Shown: in pieces, positions 59,039 through 64,000 of the stretch | How positions within the stretch are numbered: the stretch's first letter is position 1 | How the letters are laid out: each line of letters starts with the position of its first letter | NCBI GenBank assembly: GCA_040776805.1 | Contig: JAXGZS010000002.1 | Coordinates: forward strand, 1-64,000 | Reading direction: 5' to 3' | DNA length: 64,000 nucleotides | Origin: UBA7702 sp040776805 | Lineage (GTDB): Bacteria; Bacillota; Dehalobacteriia; UBA7702 | Made by a program: the position numbers and the translations under genes | The notes under the pieces: generated by a model | Database searches by the model: none | Told to the model about the DNA's origin: nothing | Seen by the model: the letters and a program-made list of their open reading frames with translations, nothing else

Positions 59039-59593
59039 CTAATCCTTCTCTTGTTCTAAAATTACAGTATCTTCCCCGTCGGCCTCACTGAGGCGCACAT
59101 CCACCGCTTCTTGGTAGGAGGTGGGGATATTCTTGCCAACGTAGTCGGCGCGAATCGGCAATTCCCGATGTCCCCTGTCCACCAACACGGCGAGACGTAT
59201 AAAAGAAGGCCGTCCCAAATCAAAAAGCGCGTCCAAGGCGGCTCTGATGGTACGGCCCGTATACAAAACGTCGTCACATAACACCACTTTTTTTCCGTTA
59301 AGATCAAAAGGTAGATCACTGCCGCCGACAATGGGTATGCCGCCTTTGGCGGCGATGTCGTCACGGTAGAGGGTAATGTCAAGGGTACCCACTGCCACCG
59401 CGGCGCCTTCCACTTGGCGGATGATAGCGGCGAGGCGTTTTGCGATAAAAATGCCGCGGGTGCGGATGCCGATCAACGCGAGATTCTCACTACCCTGGTT
59501 TTTTTCCAGGATTTCATGGGCCATGCGGGTTAGCGCCCGTTTGATATCATCTTTTGTCATGATTTCCCTTTGGGCACTCTTTGCTCTAACCAA
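59039..59593 (-). CDS. pyrR: Bifunctional pyr operon regulator/uracil phosphoribosyltransferase PyrR
   Basis: About 184 residues. IKRALTRMAHEILEKNQG, VVLCDDVLYTGRTIRAALDAL (the PRPP motif) and VDRGHRELPIRADYVGKNIPTS are nearly identical to Bacillus PyrR. It binds the pyr leader RNA when UMP is high and allows termination. The start is uncertain: TTG at 59593 gives the N-terminal strand seen in the family; ATG at 59560 has the better ribosome site (AAAGGG); the GTG at 59602 is too close to its site. Confidence 0.94.
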   Translation of the reverse strand: MVRAKSAQREIMTKDDIKRALTRMAHEILEKNQGSENLALIGIRTRGIFIAKRLAAIIRQVEGAAVAVGTLDITLYRDDIAAKGGIPIVGGSDLPFDLNGKKVVLCDDVLYTGRTIRAALDALFDLGRPSFIRLAVLVDRGHRELPIRADYVGKNIPTSYQEAVDVRLSEADGEDTVILEQEKD

Positions 59594-59602
59594 AAAACTC
59601 AC

Positions 59603-59756
59603 ACCTTTCCATCGGTAATCATCAAAAAAGTCTTATCCCCAAAAGGATAAGACTATGTACGCAACAGAGCGCTTAAAAAGCGCCGAAAGATTGCGGTAAC
59701 GCACAACGCCTTATTGCCTCACGGGACAAAATTAAAGGAATTACCGTATTTTTACT
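59603..59756 (-). promoter_or_regulatory. PyrR-controlled attenuator leader
   Basis: The leader contains the PyrR-binding pattern GTCCCGTGAGGCAATAAGG (about 59710-59728), which matches the known UCCNGNGAGGYURNNAAGG-like site, and ends in a strong terminator at 59624-59653. High UMP and PyrR would stabilise the anti-antiterminator and stop transcription before pyrR. Confidence 0.88.
59624..59653 (-). terminator. pyr operon attenuator terminator
   Basis: Minus strand: GTCTTATCC and GGATAAGAC with a 6-nt loop, followed by six T. Confidence 0.92.
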
Positions 59757-59785
59757 ATTTTACTACAAATTGCGCTATTTTTCAA
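59757..59785 (-). promoter_or_regulatory. pyr operon promoter
   Basis: TTGAAA (59780-59785), 17-bp spacer, TAAAAT (59757-59762). The -35 overlaps the rluD-like stop codon. Confidence 0.8.
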
Positions 59786-60717
59786 TAGCCTTTTCTTAAT
59801 TGAGCCAGCACATCTTCCATATCTCCGGGGAGTGCCGCGGAAAACTCCAAATATTCGCCGCTCACCGGATGCAGAAAACCGATGGTGCGGGCGTGGAGTG
59901 CCTGTCCCGCGAAGTGAAAGGGATTTTTTTCACCCTTGCCGTAAACGGGATCGCCCAAAAGCGGATGGCCGATGTATTTCATATGGACGCGAATCTGGTG
60001 GGTTCTGCCCGTTTCCAACCGGGCTTCGATGTGAGTAAACTCCGCAAACCGCTCCAAAACAAGGTAATGGGTCACGGCCCGCTTGGAGTTTTTCTCCGTC
60101 ACCGCCATTTTTTTTCGTTCCGTGGGATGGCGGCCAATGGGGCAATCGATCAGCCCCTGAGGCTCCGCCACCGCGCCGCAGACAATGGCTTCATAGACAC
60201 GGTGTACCGTATGGTTTTTCAATTGTCGGGCCAGGCTGTTGTGGGCGGCGTCATTTTTCGCCACCAGCAGAAGGCCGGAGGTATCTTTATCGATGCGGTG
60301 AACGATGCCGGGGCGCAGTACGCCGTTGATCCCGGACAAATCGTCACAGTGGGCCATCAACGCGTTTACCAGGGTGTTTTCCTTGCTGCCCGGAGCGGGA
60401 TGCACCACCATGCCCCGGGGCTTGTTGACGACGACGACGTCGTGGTCCTCGTAGACAATATCCAGAGGAATCGCCGCCGGCGCCACGTCCAAGGGCTGTT
60501 CTGCGGGGATTTCCCCGGCGATGACGTCGCCTTTGGTCAAAGCGTAACCGGCCTTGACGCCTTTACCGTTCACGGTGACGCGTTTTTCTTTGATCAGCGC
60601 GGCGATCCGGCTGCGGGAAACTGTCGTAAGCTGCGCGGCGAGAAAAACGTCGAGACGCGTATGCCCTTCATTCTTGTCTTCTTGAAAAGTATAAAAGAAC
60701 TGATTCGTTTCGCTCAT
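59782..60717 (-). CDS. RluD-type pseudouridine synthase
   Basis: A 311-residue RluA-family enzyme with an N-terminal S4 domain (residues about 15-75; TRLDVFLAAQLTTVSRSRIAALI). The catalytic motif HRIDKDTSGLLLVAKN carries the aspartate. GRTHQIRVHMKYIGHPLLGDPVYG is the conserved C-terminal motif. It probably modifies 23S rRNA, as RluD does, but the target uridines cannot be fixed from sequence. It overlaps lspA by 4 bp and is co-transcribed with it. Confidence 0.9.
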   Translation of the reverse strand: MSETNQFFYTFQEDKNEGHTRLDVFLAAQLTTVSRSRIAALIKEKRVTVNGKGVKAGYALTKGDVIAGEIPAEQPLDVAPAAIPLDIVYEDHDVVVVNKPRGMVVHPAPGSKENTLVNALMAHCDDLSGINGVLRPGIVHRIDKDTSGLLLVAKNDAAHNSLARQLKNHTVHRVYEAIVCGAVAEPQGLIDCPIGRHPTERKKMAVTEKNSKRAVTHYLVLERFAEFTHIEARLETGRTHQIRVHMKYIGHPLLGDPVYGKGEKNPFHFAGQALHARTIGFLHPVSGEYLEFSAALPGDMEDVLAQLRKGY

Positions 60718-61175
60718 TTTTCCGTTTCCTTTTCTCCCAGGCCGAAGCCTTCTTTGCTGAAGAGGATCAATAGCGCGAGGAGTACCGTACCGCAGCAGAC
60801 GGCGATATCGGCCACGTTAAAGACGGCGGGGAAAAAGGTAAGATCAATAAAATCCACAACGTAGCCGCGGGCGACGCGGTCGATGCTGTTGCCGACGGCC
60901 CCGGCAATGACCAGCACCGCCGAAAGATGATACCGCTTCATCCAGGGCTTTTTCCAAACGCTGAGCACAAAGACACACAGCACAAGGGTAAAAAGGACAA
61001 AGAGAAAGCGGTTGCCGTCCAAAATACCGAAGGCCGCGCCGGTATTCTGGATATAGGTCAATTTAAGAAAGCCACAGATCTTCACGGAACCGAAAAGATC
61101 GAGGTGCGTTTGCACAATCCATTTGGCGCATTGGTCGAGACCGACCACGCCGATGATAAGCAGTAAGTAAGCCAT
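60714..61175 (-). CDS. lspA: Lipoprotein signal peptidase LspA
   Basis: A 153-residue membrane protease with four helices. Catalytic aspartates are in GAVGNSIDRV and FPAVFNVADIAVCCG. It cleaves signal peptides of diacylated prolipoproteins. GAGGTTTC precedes the ATG. Adjacent rluD-like gene overlaps its stop (ATGA), a common arrangement. Confidence 0.95.
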   Translation of the reverse strand: MAYLLLIIGVVGLDQCAKWIVQTHLDLFGSVKICGFLKLTYIQNTGAAFGILDGNRFLFVLFTLVLCVFVLSVWKKPWMKRYHLSAVLVIAGAVGNSIDRVARGYVVDFIDLTFFPAVFNVADIAVCCGTVLLALLILFSKEGFGLGEKETEK

Positions 61176-61233
61176 AAAAAGAAACCTCGTTCAACATCAG
61201 TGTCAATGGTATTAACATCAATATCAAAGAAAA

Positions 61234-61611
61234 TCAAGGGGAAACGCTGCGGTAGCCCTCGACCATGTCGAGAATGTCCGCAAAAAAATTACTGATAATC
61301 GGCAAGTTCAAAACTACGATTTTCTGTAGGATCAGGAATAGCGCCGCGCCTAAAATGGTAAAACCGATGGCCATGCCGATGCCTCGGCCGATGCCACCCC
61401 AAATATTCAAAACAAACCAACGCGACGGTTTTTCCATCATGCCGATGTACGTATTCAAACGGGAGCGCTCAATAAAGATGGCGATACGTTCCAAAACCCA
61501 AAGATCCTTTTTGGTCAGGGGAATATCGGGGGGTGCCTCTGTCTCCGCGTCATGGAGAATCTTGCATATGGAATCATCGGGATGATGTCTCTTCAGTTTA
61601 TATTTCGCCAC
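61234..61611 (-). CDS. DUF5665-like small membrane protein
   Basis: A 125-residue protein starting with GTG (AKYKLKRHHPDD) after GGGAGGACAGAAT. An N-terminal charged part, a helix (KKDLWVLERIAIFIERSRLNTYIGMMEKPSRWFVLN), then GIGRGIGMAIGFTILGAALFLILQ, the Gly-rich membrane segment typical of DUF5665, and NLPIISNFFADILDMV. Function unknown. A longer frame to 61719 is rejected because no ribosome site supports it. Confidence 0.8.
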   Translation of the reverse strand: MAKYKLKRHHPDDSICKILHDAETEAPPDIPLTKKDLWVLERIAIFIERSRLNTYIGMMEKPSRWFVLNIWGGIGRGIGMAIGFTILGAALFLILQKIVVLNLPIISNFFADILDMVEGYRSVSP

Positions 61612-61823
61612 ATTCTGTCCTCCCTTTGTGCTGCCGCCAGCGGCGGTTACTCTAGCTGCGACGGTCACAATTGACCCGCGGCAAAACCGGCTGGAGAAGG
61701 CTCTTTGTGCTTTCGCCAAACGCCATCTTTGTTAGGGCTGTCACCAAATATCTTCGCGGCGGCGATCGGTTTGAAACCGGCTCACGAAAATGCCCCCTTA
61801 AAAGAGAATATTCTACAAAAACA

Positions 61824-61850
61824 GAAAAAATCCCCCTTGGCAGGAGGATT
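61824..61850 (-). terminator. Terminator after the double-HTH gene
   Basis: Minus strand: AATCCTCC, loop TGCCAA, GGGGGATT with one T-G pair, followed by T-rich sequence. Confidence 0.75.
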
Positions 61851-61868
61851 TTCACAGCATATTTTTGT

Positions 61869-62222
61869 TCACTGCATCTTCTTCAAAGCCATAAAGTGCT
61901 CAAACTCGCCTTTGGGAATGATGTACTGCCTGCCGACTTTCACCGCGTGCAGCTTTCCTGTTTTGATCAGATCCATCACAAAAGCATAGCTTAAAGGAAT
62001 CCTGCTCATGATTTCTTGAATGGTGTAGCCTTCCATTCCCCATTTTTCCACGGCGTCGGTTACGTAGTCATCCATTTCCTCTCTGGCAATGAAATACTTT
62101 CTTCCTACGCGATACGCGGGCAGAATCCCTTTATCGATATCTCTTTTCACAATACCGTAGCTGGTCCCGCATCGTTCTGCCACATCCTTCAGGGTAAAAA
62201 ACTCTTTTTCCGCGCGATTCAT
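61869..62222 (-). CDS. Double excisionase-type helix-turn-helix protein
   Basis: A 117-residue protein with two copies of the excisionase (MerR-like, HTH_17) module. The first is FFTLKDVAERCGTSYGIVKRDIDKGILPAYRVGRKYFIAREEMDDYV; the second is YTIQEIMSRIPLSYAFVMDLIKTGKLHAVKVGRQYIIPKGEFEHFM. Each is a helix-turn-helix plus beta wing. It is not near an integrase, so it probably is a DNA-binding regulator rather than an excisionase. The start MNRAEKEFF follows GGAGG with a long spacer. Confidence 0.8.
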   Translation of the reverse strand: MNRAEKEFFTLKDVAERCGTSYGIVKRDIDKGILPAYRVGRKYFIAREEMDDYVTDAVEKWGMEGYTIQEIMSRIPLSYAFVMDLIKTGKLHAVKVGRQYIIPKGEFEHFMALKKMQ

Positions 62223-62335
62223 TCTTTGGCGAAACCTCCTTTGAAATATCCTGCTACTTTCATTATACGCACATGACTTTCGATTTATACACGATTTTGG
62301 TTTCACCGCACAGATAAAAGTATGAAATCAACCGC

Positions 62336-62818
62336 TTATTTTGTCCTGTATTTTTCGATGATCCGCTTTTCCACTGACGGCGGCACCAAATCCCTGATAC
62401 AGCCGCCAAGCACCGCTACGTCTTTAATAATGCTGGAGCTGATAAAGGAATGCCGTTGTCCCGTCATCAAAAAGACCGTTTCAACGTTGGGATTGAGTTT
62501 TTTATTCATCAGCGCCAGTTGCATTTCGTACTCAAAATCAGAAACCGCCCGCAAGCCGCGAATCACGGCGCAGGCCTTTTTTACTTTGCAGTATTCCATC
62601 AGCAAGCCGGAGAAAACTTCCACTTCCACGTTGTCCAAATCCGCCGTGACCTCTTTCAGGATCTCCACTCGCTCTTCTTCGCTAAAAAGACAGTTCTTAT
62701 AATTTTCGCTGGCGATACCGATCACCATTTTGTCAAAGAGCGCCGCGCCCCGTAGGATAATATCCATATGACCGTTGGTCACAGGGTCAAAGGTACCGGG
62801 ATAAACACAAATACGCAT
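62336..62818 (-). CDS. coaD: Phosphopantetheine adenylyltransferase CoaD
   Basis: A 160-residue nucleotidyltransferase transferring AMP from ATP to 4'-phosphopantetheine in CoA synthesis. The signature YPGTFDPVTNGHMDII and the C-terminal FISSSIIKDVAVLGG are intact. ATG (MRICVYPG) follows AAAGGAATCAATACC. It follows dnaE by 14 bp. Confidence 0.96.
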   Translation of the reverse strand: MRICVYPGTFDPVTNGHMDIILRGAALFDKMVIGIASENYKNCLFSEEERVEILKEVTADLDNVEVEVFSGLLMEYCKVKKACAVIRGLRAVSDFEYEMQLALMNKKLNPNVETVFLMTGQRHSFISSSIIKDVAVLGGCIRDLVPPSVEKRIIEKYRTK

Positions 62819-62832
62819 GGTATTGATTCCTT

Positions 62833-64000
62833 TCACTCCACTACTTTTACAAAAATACGTTCTTTCCCGAAAACCGCTTCCAATTGCGATAAAAGTTCTT
62901 TGTTCACAAAAACGGTTAAACCGAAGGGTTTCGCTTTATTCTTTTGTTTATAAAAGGCATAGGCCACGTCTTCCCCGCGATGGCAGGCGAATATTTTTCT
63001 GGCGGCCAACTCTTCTTCCCGGCCTTTTTGGCCGGGGCTGATGTTGATATAAAGACGCCTCTTTGTTTTCACCACAACTTCCTCAACGCTGATATCGGGG
63101 AGCGGCAGCTGTTCTCCGGGAATTTCCTCATAAGGCGAAACTTCCTCTTCGGTGGGGATCGTATCCGAATCAAAGGCGAGGCCATCGTAGTAGTCGATAT
63201 CCTCATTTTTACGGGTACGGTTTAAACCGTGCACCGAAGGGATGTTCAAGGAACGGATGTTTTTCAAAAGCACCGCTTCCTCCCCGTTGAAGCTGATTTC
63301 CTCCTCTTGTCTGCGGATCGTTCCGGTGATGGCCAAAATCGCGTCTTCCGTCAAAAGATCGCGGCAACGCTCAAAGTAACGGGCAAAGATAAAGCAGTGG
63401 ATCTTGCCGTTGAGATCCTCAATATCAAACTGGGCGAAGCGCTGCCCCTGTTTATTGCTTTTGATTTTCACATGGGAGATCATCCCGGCAATGGAGGCTT
63501 TGGCGCGGTCTTTGAGCTCTGATAAATCATTGATGGAGCATATTTTATAATCCCGCCAATAGGATGTATAGCCTTCGAGAATATGACCGGTCAGGAAAAG
63601 GCCGATCATGTCTTTTTCCAGTTTCAACATGATTTCTCTGGGGTAGGGCTTGATATCCGCGACTTCCGGGAAAAGCTCTTTTTCCGACTGCTGTTCTTCG
63701 CAAAAACCGTCGAAAAGGTTCATCAAACCGCATTCCTTTTCGCGGCGAACCGCTTCCGACATCTGGATACACTTGGGATAGATCGCCATCATTTGGGCGC
63801 GGTGCATCGCCATGGAATCAAAAGCCCCGGCCTGAATCAAGCTTTCCAGCATACGGCTGTTGATGGAAACACGTTCGCAGAAATCGGGCAAAGACCGGTA
63901 GGGGCCGTTTTGATCCCGCTCTTCTACAACCTGGGTTGCCGGGGCCAGGCCGACGTTTTTCACGGCGGCGAGACCGAAACGAATGTTCCCTTTGACCACG
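62833..64000 (-). CDS. dnaE: DNA polymerase III alpha subunit DnaE, 3' part
   Basis: The last 388 or so residues of the replicative polymerase; the 5' end lies beyond the window. The helix-hairpin-helix region begins YRSLPDFCERVSINSRMLESLIQAGAFD. The OB-fold (tRNA_anti) domain is visible in SIAGMISHVKIKSNKQGQRFAQFDIEDLNGKIHCFIF. The C-terminal region carries acidic linkers and a last alpha/beta part. It fits DnaE type (not PolC). Confidence 0.92.
   Translation of the reverse strand, partial: VVKGNIRFGLAAVKNVGLAPATQVVEERDQNGPYRSLPDFCERVSINSRMLESLIQAGAFDSMAMHRAQMMAIYPKCIQMSEAVRREKECGLMNLFDGFCEEQQSEKELFPEVADIKPYPREIMLKLEKDMIGLFLTGHILEGYTSYWRDYKICSINDLSELKDRAKASIAGMISHVKIKSNKQGQRFAQFDIEDLNGKIHCFIFARYFERCRDLLTEDAILAITGTIRRQEEEISFNGEEAVLLKNIRSLNIPSVHGLNRTRKNEDIDYYDGLAFDSDTIPTEEEVSPYEEIPGEQLPLPDISVEEVVVKTKRRLYINISPGQKGREEELAARKIFACHRGEDVAYAFYKQKNKAKPFGLTVFVNKELLSQLEAVFGKERIFVKVVE

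Overview
The window is a chromosomal segment of an anaerobic, low-to-mid GC member of the Bacillota (Clostridia or Negativicutes type). Four things point there: the order of the division and cell wall (dcw) cluster (mraZ-rsmH-ftsL-ftsI-murE-mraY-murD-ftsW-murG-murC-murB-murA, then ftsQ and ftsZ), a leucine T-box in front of leuACDB, a PyrR attenuator in front of pyrRBCKDFE, and a stand-alone corrinoid protein. The DNPR motif in MurE predicts meso-diaminopimelate peptidoglycan. No rRNA, tRNA or CRISPR array was seen. I cannot name the genus.

Layout. 1-1.8 kb: the 3' end of a BCCT transporter and a TSUP permease. 1.9-19.4 kb: a compact prophage. Its immunity region (S24-type repressor, two divergent promoters, two matching operators) lies at 18.6-19.4 kb. 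A leftward late module (TerL, portal, scaffold, capsid, fibre, M15 lysin, holin, tail or internal virion proteins, M23 hydrolase) fills the rest. Integrase, replication genes, small terminase and tape measure are not visible. Two genes carry apparent -1 frameshifts in short A/T runs. 19.6-36.0 kb: the dcw cluster on the minus strand. It starts at a promoter followed by five 10-bp MraZ-type repeats and a ~400-nt leader ending in an intrinsic terminator. It ends at a terminator after murA; ftsQ and ftsZ each have their own promoter. murF and ftsA are absent from the cluster.

36-43 kb: membrane and regulatory genes, including a YlbF-like/MoxR/CoxE-like operon and a protein with ten LysM repeats but no signal peptide. 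43.2-48.8 kb, plus strand: a highly expressed-looking corrinoid protein and T-box-controlled leuA-leuC-leuD-leuB. 48.9-52.7 kb: a MATE exporter, then yhbY, obg, rpmA and rplU on the minus strand. L27 lacks the N-terminal extension usual in Bacillota, and no prp gene lies between rplU and rpmA. 52.8-53.7 kb: a CmpB-type membrane protein. 53.8-60 kb: the PyrR-controlled UMP biosynthesis operon. 60-64 kb: rluD-like, lspA, a DUF5665-like protein, a double helix-turn-helix protein, coaD and the 3' part of dnaE.

How the parts fit: most genes are housekeeping (wall synthesis, division, leucine and pyrimidine synthesis, ribosome assembly), organised as long minus-strand operons with recognisable RNA-level controls. 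The accessory material is the prophage. The best candidates for something undescribed are the structured mraZ leader and the integrase-less, replication-less phage block, which could be a decayed prophage or a domesticated particle system.
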